Virus record (IMG/VR): IMGVR_UViG_3300022074_000287
Span: 1 to 28,132 of that record
From: a virus
Reading direction: 5' to 3' (one strand)
DNA length: 28,132 bases
The notes beneath the pieces are model-generated. The model was given only the letters and a program-made list of their open reading frames with translations. It had not been told where the DNA came from and did no database searches. Below, in pieces: positions 1-9,177 of the stretch; the first letter of the stretch is position 1; every line of letters begins with the position of its first letter. The position numbers and the translations under genes are program-made.

Positions 1-2
1 AA

Positions 3-929
3 GTAAAAGATGCTTTAGAAAAAGCTGTAGCTAATATAGGTAAAGGTCAACAATTAGCAGAAGTAAGTGAAGATGAAGTTCATGATGCTATTCAAGAATT
101 AAGAGATTTGATTGATGAAATCGAGGCTAAAGGAGAAGAAGCTAGAGAAGTAGTAAGACAAGTATTTCCAAACTCATTATCAAGACTAGATGCTTACGGT
201 GCTTTTAGTAATATGTATTCAGCTAACAGATATGATGTTACTTTAGGTGGATTTGTAGATAGATTAGAAGAAGAAGGATTTGAAATAGAAGACGGAGAAG
301 TCTATACTAACGAAGGAAAGTTAAAAGAAATGGTAAGAGATAGTGTTATAGCAAAACATGATGGTTATCAATTAGTAAAAAAATCCAATACCCCTGAGTT
401 AACAATAGCTAAAAATGGCAAATCAGTTGGTAATTTTAAAACCTCAGGAAACGATAAGGATGATATCAAGCAATTCCAAAAAATGGTTAAAAGCGGTGAA
501 GTAAAACAAGAAGGTAAGTATAAATCAGATGCTCAAAGAAAAGCAATCTATGCTACAAAAGCTGAAAAGAATGAAGCTGAATTATCTAAAGCTGAAAAAA
601 GCAAATTAAAAGATATGAGCAAGTCTCTAAAGAAATCTTCTAAAGGACATGCCGGTCAAGCAAAATATATTGATAATCTTACTAAAGAAGCTGCTCCTGG
701 TTATAAACACGATTGTGCTGCTAAAGTAGTTCACGAAACTTACGGAGAAGGTATTTGTATTCCAGAGAAACATACTTTAATCAAAGAAGGAAATAAATAT
801 GTTGTTACTCATTATGACGTACTATTTAAAGAAGGTAAAAAAGTAGTAGAAGATATACCTGTTGAAGAATTGCAGATAGTTACTCAAAAAGAACACTGGC
901 ATAAAGGCTACAAAAAGAAAAAGAAATAA
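3..929 (+). CDS. Modular phage protein of unknown function, 5' partial
   Basis: The reading frame is open from the first bases of the window and has no ATG near the left edge, so the gene starts upstream; a TTG at 108 is only an internal Leu codon. The 308 visible residues fall into an acidic helical N-terminal part (with a stretch around SLSRLDAYGAFSNMYSANRY), a Lys-rich central linker with many KAEK-like units, and a compact C-terminal part with HETYGEG, THYDV and VEDIPVEEL, ending in a His/Lys-rich tail. From memory, the C-terminal part resembles a small beta-barrel-like module that recurs in marine phage proteins; this was not searched. The next gene starts 1 base after the stop, so it belongs to the same transcription unit. 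Its position upstream of terminase and the low-complexity linker suggest a virion or head-associated protein, but no function can be assigned. Confidence 0.8.
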   Translation, partial: VKDALEKAVANIGKGQQLAEVSEDEVHDAIQELRDLIDEIEAKGEEAREVVRQVFPNSLSRLDAYGAFSNMYSANRYDVTLGGFVDRLEEEGFEIEDGEVYTNEGKLKEMVRDSVIAKHDGYQLVKKSNTPELTIAKNGKSVGNFKTSGNDKDDIKQFQKMVKSGEVKQEGKYKSDAQRKAIYATKAEKNEAELSKAEKSKLKDMSKSLKKSSKGHAGQAKYIDNLTKEAAPGYKHDCAAKVVHETYGEGICIPEKHTLIKEGNKYVVTHYDVLFKEGKKVVEDIPVEELQIVTQKEHWHKGYKKKKK

Positions 930-930
930 T

Positions 931-3312
931 ATGCATAAATTAGAAAAGCTCATATTAGAATCATACGTATCGCTACTCAACGAAATGGATGGCGGACTGC
1001 TATTCGATTACTTTAATAATAGAGGATACGACATAACTGAACGTAGCTCAGATGGCGGTAAACCTGGATTTGAAGGGTATATGGTCAGTAAAGGTGAAAG
1101 TAGATCTCCTCAAGCAGTAATATTTCAACATAATAAAGATACTGACGAATTTACAATCAGTAGAATGAGCGGTTATAGAATTGATCAAAAAGATGCTATT
1201 GAAGCAGGAATGAGACAAGCAGGTCGTTCAAGTGTTGCTGGTATGGATTCATATATGACAGATGGAAACTATACACCAGTAAGTATTTCAACTGAAGGTT
1301 TAAAAGATATAGTTGACCATGTTATGACTGGTTTAGATAGAGAAGCTGAAGCACAGCGTGACTTTTATGCTAGAAGAGGACCTGTATCTGGTACTATAGA
1401 TGAAGATGATGAAAGTTTTGATTTAGAAAAAGAATTTGAAGATAATCCTAAATTAACTAAATTTAAAGATCTTCCTGCAGATATGCAAAAAAAGTTTTCT
1501 AAAGAAATAAAAGTATTTGGAAAAAATGCACCTGGAGATCCTAATAGAGATTACGTAGACGCTGATTACGAAACATACTACTTTACTACAAGTTACAATA
1601 AAGAAACAGGTTCAGTAGGACATAGACTAGTTAGACTTCCTTCTTATTCTAAACTTTATAATTCATTCGTTAAAATAATCAAAGATATAAGAACTTTAAT
1701 GGGTGTTGATGCAGTTAAGAACGATGCTGCAGCAAAAGAAATATTTGAAAATATCAAAACTTTATTTAGACAACTTCAAAGATATTTAAGAACTAATCAT
1801 CCCAAGCAGTATGATCTTATGAAAATGAGAAGAATGGCTGAAGGATTAAAAAAAGCAAAAACTATATTAGAAAAATTAGATTATAACGATCCTGTTATGA
1901 TTAAATCTAGAGTTGCAAAGATGAGAGCTGATGATTTAAAAAAATTAGATGCATATAAAAAATCTCCTGAAGGTAAAGCTGCTGCAAGAGCACAAGCTAG
2001 TGCAGAAAGAAAAGAAGAAAAAGCAAGAGAAATAGTTCGTAAGTTAAAGATCAAGAGAGCTCAAGTAGAAAGAGAAATGGAAAACGATCCAGATATCGAA
2101 CCACAAGGAGGACCTGTAGCTGATATGTATGGTGATCAGTTAAATAAGATTGATAATGCTATTGAAAAAGCAGCATCTGTATATAACAGACCTATGGATT
2201 ATGATACCGCAGTAGGTAAAGTTGACGAAGTAAAAGTTGGAGATATACTTACTAAAGACGGCAAAAAAGGCAAAGTAGTCAAAGTAATGGACGATATGGC
2301 TAACGTTGATTTTGGTAATGGAGATGTTTATGGAATTACTTTCCGTAGAATAAAAGGAAAAGAAATAGTTAACGAAGAAGAAGGACACTTAGTTACCTTT
2401 GGATACGATTTAGATGCTATTCAAGATGTAGTTGATCATTTACAGTCTAAGTATAAAGAAGGTCAAGATTTTGTACTCCACATAGGTAGAGGAGATGACT
2501 TACCTAACGCAATAACTTTAAAAAATCCTGCATTAGAAAAAGATTACGATTTAAATGATATGCTAAATGCAGCACAAAGCGATCAAGATAGATACGATGC
2601 TTACACCGACTACGATCAACGTAGGAGAGAAGAAGATGATTACTACGAAGATCCTGACTATTATAAAGAAAGTAAACTTAGTTTAGCAGAAAGTTTATTA
2701 GATGAATTAAAAGAAGAAGAAGAACCAGAACCAGAAGAAGAAGGAGATGATGAAGCTCCTAAAGATACTGTTTTAGAAGATGCTACTGATCAAATTTTAT
2801 CTAAGTTTCCTACATTAAAAGCAGCTATTATAAAATTACAGACAGAAGACTTTAAAGAGTTTGTAGATAAAATAGATTGGATATCTCCAAGACCTACTGA
2901 GTTTAGAATCAATCTAAAGAACGGTCAAGACTATATTATGAAATGGACCGGTAATGGATTCGAAGCTCAAATTATGGGTAAAAGATTCTACATAAATAAA
3001 ATTAACGATTATCAACAAGCGTTAGATAAATTAGCTATACTATATAAAGAAGGCCCGATGGGCGGTGCTGGCGAAGGAGAACCTGCTGATACTGACACAG
3101 GAGGTTCTGCCGGAGGCGGTGGAGGAGATTTTCCTGGAGATGATGCTGGAGGTGGCGGAGGCGGCTTAGGAGATGATGATGCCGGTGGTGGACTAGGAGA
3201 TGATACCGGAGGTGGTGGATTAGGAGATGATGCTGGTGGAGATGCAGGAGGAGCTGATTTAACAGGTGAACCAGTCGATTTCGAGGAACCAGCTGAAGAC
3301 CCAGCAGCATAA
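931..3312 (+). CDS. Large modular protein with Gly/Asp-rich tail, putative head-associated protein
   Basis: This 793-residue protein is not recognised as a named family. The first 18 residues are an amphipathic helix with ILE and LNE, matching the [LIV]-x-E pattern cut by T4-type prohead proteases. Residues about 290-390 are Lys/Arg-rich and helical. Residues about 430-478 (VGDILTKDGKKGKVVKVMDD and following) look like an SH3/KOW-type beta barrel. A further compact domain spans about 481-550, then an acidic linker, then a domain at about 655-705 with NLKNGQDYIMKWTGNGFEAQ. From about 707 the sequence is almost only Gly, Asp, Ala and Glu. The ATG lies 1 base after the previous stop and has no Shine-Dalgarno. 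Multi-domain beads with a disordered tail and a protease-like N-terminus suggest a packaged or core protein, but that is inference; the gene call itself is secure. Confidence 0.85.
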   Translation: MHKLEKLILESYVSLLNEMDGGLLFDYFNNRGYDITERSSDGGKPGFEGYMVSKGESRSPQAVIFQHNKDTDEFTISRMSGYRIDQKDAIEAGMRQAGRSSVAGMDSYMTDGNYTPVSISTEGLKDIVDHVMTGLDREAEAQRDFYARRGPVSGTIDEDDESFDLEKEFEDNPKLTKFKDLPADMQKKFSKEIKVFGKNAPGDPNRDYVDADYETYYFTTSYNKETGSVGHRLVRLPSYSKLYNSFVKIIKDIRTLMGVDAVKNDAAAKEIFENIKTLFRQLQRYLRTNHPKQYDLMKMRRMAEGLKKAKTILEKLDYNDPVMIKSRVAKMRADDLKKLDAYKKSPEGKAAARAQASAERKEEKAREIVRKLKIKRAQVEREMENDPDIEPQGGPVADMYGDQLNKIDNAIEKAASVYNRPMDYDTAVGKVDEVKVGDILTKDGKKGKVVKVMDDMANVDFGNGDVYGITFRRIKGKEIVNEEEGHLVTFGYDLDAIQDVVDHLQSKYKEGQDFVLHIGRGDDLPNAITLKNPALEKDYDLNDMLNAAQSDQDRYDAYTDYDQRRREEDDYYEDPDYYKESKLSLAESLLDELKEEEEPEPEEEGDDEAPKDTVLEDATDQILSKFPTLKAAIIKLQTEDFKEFVDKIDWISPRPTEFRINLKNGQDYIMKWTGNGFEAQIMGKRFYINKINDYQQALDKLAILYKEGPMGGAGEGEPADTDTGGSAGGGGGDFPGDDAGGGGGGLGDDDAGGGLGDDTGGGGLGDDAGGDAGGADLTGEPVDFEEPAEDPAA

Positions 3313-3321
3313 TTTAACGTT

Positions 3322-4569
3322 ATGAATCTTATAGATAAAGTCATATTAGAATGGTCGTTTAGAACCAAGAAAGGATATCCTGATATCAGTAATAAAGAGG
3401 ATATAAACATATTCGAATCCTTGTTTGGTTATAATCCTTTAGTAGCTGAATTAGTAAAATTAGAATACGATGTACTTACCCCTGCAGCTAAAAAATTAGC
3501 TGAAAAAATAATAGAAGAGTTTGAAATAACAAAAGATCAAATAAAACCAGCCTCAAAAACACATATAGTAATTTATACTGATGATAGACCAAGTTTATTA
3601 AGTAGTTTTGAAAACTCTGGTAACTATGGACCTAATTTATTAAATAAAAAAGGTAAGTTTAAAGTAGACGGTATAAGTATTACCTTAAAACCAACAGGAG
3701 TAAAAGCAGGAGAATTTTTTGAACTTAAACCTCAACAATTAGGATTAACTTTAGATAAAAAGATTAGTCTTCAAACTTTACAAAGTGAATTAATTAACGG
3801 TATAAAAAATAATAAAGTATTAAATGATATACAGAGAAAAGCTCTTCTTTTAGCTATTACCGGTAAAGGATCTTTATCTGCTGAAGAAAAAGAGCAGTTA
3901 CCTAGAGGGTTTTTTAACGAAGTAAATAAAAATTTCGGAGAACCTCACGGTGCTCTGTTATACGGATTACAGATAGGATGCGATTCAGTAGAATTTCCAG
4001 GAGCTGGTAATTATAGGTTATTAGACTATATACTATATAAAGGAGAAGATAGGGTACAAGTAAGCGCTAAATCTGGATCTTCAGTCGGTAATACAGTAAA
4101 ATATATTGACGTCATAAAATTAGTAGATTTGTTAGACGGAGAAGTTTCCGATAAAATAAGAAACTTTACTAATATAATTAATAATAATTCAGTTTATGAA
4201 GGTGCTTTTAAAGCTATAGAGTTATTTGGAAGTAATACTTTAAAAAACCAAGTAAAAGAATATAAAAAAATATATCCACATTTTCCTAAACTAGGTAAAA
4301 AACCTGAAGATGAACAATCTCATAGAGATAGAATTATAATAGAAAAAGCGTTTGTAAAAGAAATAAATAACGATCCTGATTTAAACTTTAACGATATATT
4401 TAATAATTACGTTGAAGTAAAATATGTTAAATACTTTTTAAATCCTGGTAGCTTACAGGGCGAAGTTAAAGTTATAGAATCAGGTAATTTTAAAGTTAGT
4501 CATTTATCTAAAAATAGCCCTAACCATGATTCTGATAAATTAGGATTAAAGGTTAGTAAAAGTAAATAG
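3322..4569 (+). CDS. Unknown protein with possible PD-(D/E)XK nuclease-like signature
   Basis: The protein has 415 residues. The N-terminus MNLIDKVILEW resembles the start of the preceding protein and contains an ILE protease-type site. Residues about 198-252 include NEVNKNFGEPHGALLYG, then a Cys-Asp pair, then GNYRLLDYILYK and VQVSAKSG. The spacing of Glu207, Asp235 and a Ser-Ala-Lys250 triplet resembles an alpha-beta-beta PD-(D/E)XK nuclease core in which the usual Glu before Lys is replaced. The rest is mixed alpha/beta and Lys-rich, with no membrane segment. It ends 2 bases before the terminase ATG, so the two are probably co-expressed. It could be a packaging-associated nuclease, a virion cargo enzyme, or a structural protein with a dead nuclease fold. 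The function is unproven. Confidence 0.8.
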   Translation: MNLIDKVILEWSFRTKKGYPDISNKEDINIFESLFGYNPLVAELVKLEYDVLTPAAKKLAEKIIEEFEITKDQIKPASKTHIVIYTDDRPSLLSSFENSGNYGPNLLNKKGKFKVDGISITLKPTGVKAGEFFELKPQQLGLTLDKKISLQTLQSELINGIKNNKVLNDIQRKALLLAITGKGSLSAEEKEQLPRGFFNEVNKNFGEPHGALLYGLQIGCDSVEFPGAGNYRLLDYILYKGEDRVQVSAKSGSSVGNTVKYIDVIKLVDLLDGEVSDKIRNFTNIINNNSVYEGAFKAIELFGSNTLKNQVKEYKKIYPHFPKLGKKPEDEQSHRDRIIIEKAFVKEINNDPDLNFNDIFNNYVEVKYVKYFLNPGSLQGEVKVIESGNFKVSHLSKNSPNHDSDKLGLKVSKSK

Positions 4570-4571
4570 TT

Positions 4572-6143
4572 ATGTCACAGAATATCAAAAAGATAATCGC
4601 ACAAGAGTACATCAAGTGCGCTAAAGATCCGGCGTACTTTATGAAGAAGTATTGCTATATTCAGCATCCTACTCGTGGTAGAATACTATTTAGCCTTTAT
4701 CCTTTTCAATCTAAAGTATTACATTTATTTAGAGATAATCAATATATTATTACTTTAAAATCAAGACAGTTAGGTATATCAACTTTATCTGCTGCATATG
4801 CTTTGTGGATGATGTTATTTCATAAAGATAAAAACGTATTAGCTCTGGCAACTACTCAAGCAACTGCTCGTAACTTAGTTTCTAAAACTATGTTTATGTA
4901 TGATCAGCTACCTAAATGGTTAAGATTACCAGCTCTAGAAAAAAATAAATTATCTTTAAGACTTAAAAACGGTTCTAAAATTACAGCAAAATCTTCTAAT
5001 ACTGATGCAGCTAGATCCGAAGCAGTATCTTTATTACTTATAGATGAGGCAGCATTTATAGATAATATTGACGAAACATTTACAGCAGCACAACAAACAT
5101 TAGCTACCGGAGGTCAATGTATGGCTTTATCAACTCCTAATGGTATTGGTAACTGGTTTCATCAAACTTGGGAAAAAGCTGAAAGTGGTGAAAATTCATT
5201 TTTACCTATTAAACTACCTTGGACAGTACATCCTGAAAGAAATGAAGAATGGAGAGAACAACAAGACTCTGATTTAGGACCTAGAATGGCGGGACAAGAA
5301 TGTGATTGTGATTTCTTAGCTTCCGGTGATACTGTATTTGAACCTGATGATATGTTATTTTATGAACAAACATATTTAAAGGAACCTTTAGAAAAAAGGG
5401 GAGTTGATACTAATTTATGGATTTGGGAAGGTGTAGACTATACTAAATCTTATATGGTAGTAGCTGACGTTGCGAGAGGTGATTCTGCTGATTATTCCGC
5501 ATTTCATATATTTGATATAGAATCTTGCACTCAAGTAGGAGAATATAAAGGTAAATTATCACCTAAAGATTTTGGTAACGTTCTAGTAGGTATAGCTACT
5601 GAATATAATCAAGCGTTATTAGTAGTTGAAAACGCTAATATAGGATGGGCTACTATAGAACAGATAATGGAAAGACAGTATAGCAATTTATATTACAGTT
5701 CTACTTCTCAAATGGAAACTGTAGAATCATATATGTCAAAATATGAAAGAGATAAACTTGTACCCGGGTTTACTATGTCAGTTAGAACTAGACCTCTAGT
5801 AGTTGCTAAAATGATAGAATATATTAGAGAAAGAGGAGTTACTATACAATCGAAGAGGTTAATAGGAGAAATGAGAGTTTTTGTATGGAAAAATGGTAAA
5901 CCTCAAGCACAAGTTAATTATAATGATGATTTACTAATATCCTGTGCTACAGCATTATACGTAAGAGATACTGCTTTAAGATTAAGACAACAAGGTATGG
6001 ACTTAGCTAGAGCACAACTTTCATCATTCCAGAATTTAAATGCTAAAAACAAAGGAGTAATGAAATCAGTTGGAAATCAGCAAAATAATCCTTATCTTAT
6101 AGATAATGGCTACGGGCAAGAAGATATATCTTGGTTGTTATAA
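4572..6143 (+). CDS. 17: Terminase large subunit (gp17-like)
   Basis: This is the ATP-driven DNA-packaging motor and headful nuclease, which docks on the portal. The 523 residues show the expected order. A helical N-terminus contains YPFQSKVL, the adenine-binding region. A Walker A variant SRQLGIST lies at 64-71, typical of T4-type terminases. Walker B LLLIDEAA is at 154-161, and the coupling motif STPNG at 187-191. The C-terminal RNase H-like nuclease has acidic residues in VVADVARGD (Asp299), LVVENANIG (Glu353) and NYNDDLLIS (Asp452/453). The T4 protein is somewhat longer (about 610 residues), so this one is compact. The start follows the previous gene by 2 bases and no Shine-Dalgarno is present. 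No small terminase gene is recognised next to it; the upstream genes are far too large to be gp16. Confidence 0.97.
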   Translation: MSQNIKKIIAQEYIKCAKDPAYFMKKYCYIQHPTRGRILFSLYPFQSKVLHLFRDNQYIITLKSRQLGISTLSAAYALWMMLFHKDKNVLALATTQATARNLVSKTMFMYDQLPKWLRLPALEKNKLSLRLKNGSKITAKSSNTDAARSEAVSLLLIDEAAFIDNIDETFTAAQQTLATGGQCMALSTPNGIGNWFHQTWEKAESGENSFLPIKLPWTVHPERNEEWREQQDSDLGPRMAGQECDCDFLASGDTVFEPDDMLFYEQTYLKEPLEKRGVDTNLWIWEGVDYTKSYMVVADVARGDSADYSAFHIFDIESCTQVGEYKGKLSPKDFGNVLVGIATEYNQALLVVENANIGWATIEQIMERQYSNLYYSSTSQMETVESYMSKYERDKLVPGFTMSVRTRPLVVAKMIEYIRERGVTIQSKRLIGEMRVFVWKNGKPQAQVNYNDDLLISCATALYVRDTALRLRQQGMDLARAQLSSFQNLNAKNKGVMKSVGNQQNNPYLIDNGYGQEDISWLL

Positions 6144-6149
6144 CGTAGC

Positions 6150-6157
6150 TATTTATA
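6150..6157 (+). promoter_or_regulatory. Putative late-promoter core TATTTATA before portal gene
   Basis: The octamer lies in the 42-base gap between terminase and portal, 28 bases before the portal ATG, and is followed by a further AT-rich stretch. The same octamer recurs in other intergenic gaps of this window at similar distances from start codons. The promoter role is inferred from that recurrence. Confidence 0.5.
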
Positions 6158-6185
6158 ATATATACTGAATCTAAATATTCATTGA

Positions 6186-8075
6186 ATGGCCGATAAATCA
6201 CTATTTGGAAGACTGCAAAGACTTTTTTCTTCGGATGTAATTATAAGAAACGTAGGAGGTACCGAACTTAAGGTAGCCGACATAAATCGTATTCAATCTA
6301 CTGGTAACTTTGAAACTAATGCACTTATCGATAGGTTTTCAAGATTACACATATATAATAATAAAAACTTATTTAACCCCACTCTTAATTATCAAACATT
6401 AAGAATACAGCTATATTCTGATTATGAGGCAATGGATACTGATCCTATTATAGCTTCTGCGTTAGATATATTAGCTGACGAAGCTACTTTGAAAAACGAT
6501 TTAGGAGAAGTACTATCAGTTAAATCTTCAGACGAAAATTTACAAAGAGTTTTATACAATTTATTTTATGATGTATTAAATATTGAATTTAATTTATGGT
6601 CGTGGACAAGAGGTATGCTTAAGTATGGAGATTACTTCTTAAAGTTAGAAATAGCTGAAAAGTTTGGTGTCTATAATATTCTTCCATACACAGTCTATAA
6701 TATGTCTAGACACGAAGGTGCCAATGCAGAGAAACCTTCTGAAGTGCAGTTTACTATAGATCCAGCAGGTCTGGCATCAACAGCAGATCCAAATTATATA
6801 CCTAAAAGAGATTCAAACGTAATTAAACTAGATAATTACGAAGTAGCTCATTTTAGATTACTTTCTGATCATGCTTATTTACCTTACGGTAGGTCCTATA
6901 TCGAACCGGCTAGAAAAATATTTAAACAATTAACGTTAATGGAAGATGCGATGTTAATTCATCGTATTATGAGAGCTCCTGAAAAGAGAACTTTCTTTGT
7001 TAATGTTGGTTCTATTCCTCCTGCAGAAGTTGATCAGTTTATGCAAAAGACTATCAACACTATGAAAAAGACTCCTTATGTTGATCCTAAAACTGGTCAA
7101 TATAACTTGAAGTTTAATATGCAGAACATGATGGAGGATTTCTATGTTCCTGTAAGAGGAGGAGATGCTTCTACTAGAATCGAAACTACTAAAGGTTTAG
7201 ATTACGACGGTACTAATGATATTCAATATCTACAAGCTAAGATGTTTGCTGCTCTTAAGATTCCAAAAGCATATTTCGGGTACGAAGGAGACTTACAAGG
7301 TAAAGCGACATTAGCAGCAGAAGATATAAGATTTGCAAGAACTGTAGAAAGAATACAAAAGATCTTAGAATCAGAGTTAACTAAAATTGCTTTGGTCCAT
7401 TTATATACTCAAGGATTCACTGGAGAGAGTTTAACTAATTTTGAAATTAAACTTACCAATCCTTCTGTTATATACGAACAAGAGAAAGTAGCTCTACTAA
7501 AAGAAAAAGTTGATCTAGCTAATCAAATGAAAGATTCTAAATTATTCTCCTCAGATTACATTTATGAGAACATATTTGATATGTCAGAAGATACTTATAA
7601 TGAAATGAGAGATTTAGTTAGAGAAGATGGTAAGAGAGCCTTCAGACATGCTCAAATAGAAGCTGAAGGTAATGATCCTGCTAAATCAGGTAGATCATAC
7701 GGTACTCCACACGATTTAGCTTCAATGTATGGTAGGAGAGCAACAGCTACTGAAAAAGGAGCTGGATTTGGTGATGTGCCATCAGGTTATAATGAAGTAG
7801 GACCTGAAGGCGGTAGACCAAGAGATAAAATGTCGGTGTACGGTACTAACGACGATCCTATGGGTGGAAGAGATAGATTAGGTGTCCATGGAATGCATGG
7901 CGGATTCCCGTCTGATAATGATAATGTCATGGAAACTAATACTACAAAAGCAGAAACAGTTTATCAACAAATTAAAGATTCTTTTGAAGAAAAGAAAGAA
8001 TTAATATTTGAAGATAAAAAAGAAGATGATTCTAAACTACTTGATGAAACACAATTAAGAGATTTAGAGGACTAA
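6186..8075 (+). CDS. 20: Portal protein (gp20-like)
   Basis: The portal is the dodecameric ring at the special vertex; it nucleates the prohead and is the docking site for terminase and neck. The 629-residue protein has the conserved T4-type N-terminal block around YSDYEAMDTDPIIASALDIL (residues 77-96), the central MLIHRIMRAPEKRTFFVNVG stretch, and the AYFGYEGDLQGKATLAAEDI block at about 360-380 with the following long helix (crown/stem region). The C-terminal 130 residues are low complexity (Gly, Asp, Arg, then Glu/Lys) and longer than needed for the core fold, an extension worth noting. The first ATG after the putative promoter is used. Length is close to that of T4 gp20 (about 524) plus this tail. 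Confidence 0.95.
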   Translation: MADKSLFGRLQRLFSSDVIIRNVGGTELKVADINRIQSTGNFETNALIDRFSRLHIYNNKNLFNPTLNYQTLRIQLYSDYEAMDTDPIIASALDILADEATLKNDLGEVLSVKSSDENLQRVLYNLFYDVLNIEFNLWSWTRGMLKYGDYFLKLEIAEKFGVYNILPYTVYNMSRHEGANAEKPSEVQFTIDPAGLASTADPNYIPKRDSNVIKLDNYEVAHFRLLSDHAYLPYGRSYIEPARKIFKQLTLMEDAMLIHRIMRAPEKRTFFVNVGSIPPAEVDQFMQKTINTMKKTPYVDPKTGQYNLKFNMQNMMEDFYVPVRGGDASTRIETTKGLDYDGTNDIQYLQAKMFAALKIPKAYFGYEGDLQGKATLAAEDIRFARTVERIQKILESELTKIALVHLYTQGFTGESLTNFEIKLTNPSVIYEQEKVALLKEKVDLANQMKDSKLFSSDYIYENIFDMSEDTYNEMRDLVREDGKRAFRHAQIEAEGNDPAKSGRSYGTPHDLASMYGRRATATEKGAGFGDVPSGYNEVGPEGGRPRDKMSVYGTNDDPMGGRDRLGVHGMHGGFPSDNDNVMETNTTKAETVYQQIKDSFEEKKELIFEDKKEDDSKLLDETQLRDLED

Positions 8076-8079
8076 CCCA

Positions 8080-8087
8080 TATTTATA
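8080..8087 (+). promoter_or_regulatory. Putative late-promoter core TATTTATA before 8105 gene
   Basis: The octamer sits in the 29-base gap after the portal gene, 17 bases before the next ATG. The gap has no Shine-Dalgarno. It is one of seven near-identical intergenic motifs; the function is inferred from their recurrence. Confidence 0.45.
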
Positions 8088-8104
8088 TATAGTAACCGTA
8101 TATT

Positions 8105-8959
8105 ATGAAGATAAAACACTCAAAGTTTAAAAATACCGGTTTAATCTACGAACTGTTAGTTAAACAAATTGCTGCTGACACACTTTCTAAAAGTGACTCA
8201 GCTGCTGTAGGTATATTAAAGAAATACTTCGGCGGTAAAGCTGTACTTGCTAAAGAACTTAAATTATATGAGTATATACTTAAAAATAATAATTTAAGCG
8301 AAGCAAAAGCTGAAACAGTTATATCTACTATTACCGAAATTTCTAGGAAATTTAGTCAAAAGACTTTAAAAGAGTCTAAATATAAATTGATAGCTGAATT
8401 AAAAGAAAACTATAATATAGAAGAATTTTTCGCTATCCAAGTAAGAGACTATAAACCTCTTGCAGCTTTATACTGTTTATTAGAAGCTCAAAATAATAAC
8501 ACATTAGTTAACCCAGAGTTTTTAGTTAATAATAAATTAACTGTATTAGAGCATTTAACCTCTACTACCATAGATAAAGAAGCAGTTAAAGATACATTAA
8601 TAGAAGAGTATTCTAAATATGATAAAGATTTAAGATTACTTACATTCAAAATTCTGTTAGAAAAGTTTAATAGTAACTATAAAAACTTACTACCAGAGCA
8701 AAAAAATATTTTAAAAGAATTTATTACTTCAGTTAATTCTACTACTAGACTTAGAAATTTAGTCAACGAAGAAGTAGAGAAGATTAAAAAAGAAATAGAA
8801 GATCTTAGTACAAGAATAAAAGATGAAGTAGTAAAAATAAAATTACAGGAAGTATTTAAAGGAATAGTTCCTTTGAAGAAGACTGAAAAAATTACTGATA
8901 ATCACCTTATTAATTTAATGCAATATTACGATCTAGTTAACGAAATGCGTAAACTATGA
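8105..8959 (+). CDS. Conserved phage protein of unknown function, head cassette
   Basis: The 284 residues are Lys/Glu/Leu-rich and almost entirely helical. The N-terminus contains HSKFKNTGLIYELLVKQIAA, which I associate from memory with a conserved protein next to portal genes in marine T4-like phages, without a known function. Residues about 220-262 form a likely coiled coil (VEKIKKEIEDLSTRIKDEVV). There is no membrane segment and no catalytic motif that I recognise. The gene lies between portal and protease, where T4 carries the prohead core genes 67 and 68, so a core or assembly role is plausible by position only. Its stop overlaps the next start as ATGA, indicating translational coupling. 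Confidence 0.8.
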   Translation: MKIKHSKFKNTGLIYELLVKQIAADTLSKSDSAAVGILKKYFGGKAVLAKELKLYEYILKNNNLSEAKAETVISTITEISRKFSQKTLKESKYKLIAELKENYNIEEFFAIQVRDYKPLAALYCLLEAQNNNTLVNPEFLVNNKLTVLEHLTSTTIDKEAVKDTLIEEYSKYDKDLRLLTFKILLEKFNSNYKNLLPEQKNILKEFITSVNSTTRLRNLVNEEVEKIKKEIEDLSTRIKDEVVKIKLQEVFKGIVPLKKTEKITDNHLINLMQYYDLVNEMRKL

Positions 8960-9177
8960 AACGAAGCCAAGTAATTAAAGCAGTAAGAGAAGTATTAGAA
9001 GAAATGAGCACGACAGCAGGAGTAGGTGGTTACCAAACTCCTTATGCGTTTAGTAAAGGTAATAAAAAAAATAGAGCCACTAAACATGCTGAAAAGCTAG
9101 GTTACAAAGTAGTAAAGCAAAAAAAAAGACCTTATAACACTAAAATGTTTGATTATTTAGATGAAAACGTTAACTGA
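8956..9177 (+). CDS. Small basic protein, possible prohead core component
   Basis: This 73-residue protein starts in an ATGA overlap with the previous gene and runs 17 bases into the next. The N-terminal 16 residues form an amphipathic helix ending in VLEE, a prohead-protease-type site. It is followed by MSTTAGVGGYQTPYAF and then a Lys/Arg-rich segment with many basic residues between 35 and 65. A small, basic, possibly processed peptide encoded in the head cassette resembles in general character T4 core or internal proteins that bind DNA or scaffold, but there is no direct homology I can claim. A run of nine A residues at 9119-9127 encodes part of the basic segment. Confidence 0.75.
   Translation: MKRSQVIKAVREVLEEMSTTAGVGGYQTPYAFSKGNKKNRATKHAEKLGYKVVKQKKRPYNTKMFDYLDENVN

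Noticed and set aside
108-110. TTG at 108 as the start of the first gene
   Set aside because: The frame is open upstream to the window edge with no stop, and the residues before it continue the same acidic helical character, so the gene is truncated rather than starting here.
2140-2388. Minus-strand frame of 82 codons
   Set aside because: It lies fully inside a well-supported plus-strand gene, has a biased Phe/Tyr/Ser/Ile product typical of antisense AT-rich sequence, and has no family resemblance.
3012-3410. Minus-strand frames of 132 and 91 codons with Pro-rich or His/Leu-rich products
   Set aside because: They are antisense shadows of the Gly/Asp-rich tail of the 931 gene, whose codons give low stop frequency on the other strand.
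9119-9177. Programmed frameshift at the A9 run fusing the 73-residue and 925-residue proteins
   Set aside because: In the frame of the downstream gene a TAG stands directly before its ATG (9158-9160), so a shift at the A-run would terminate before the downstream gene.
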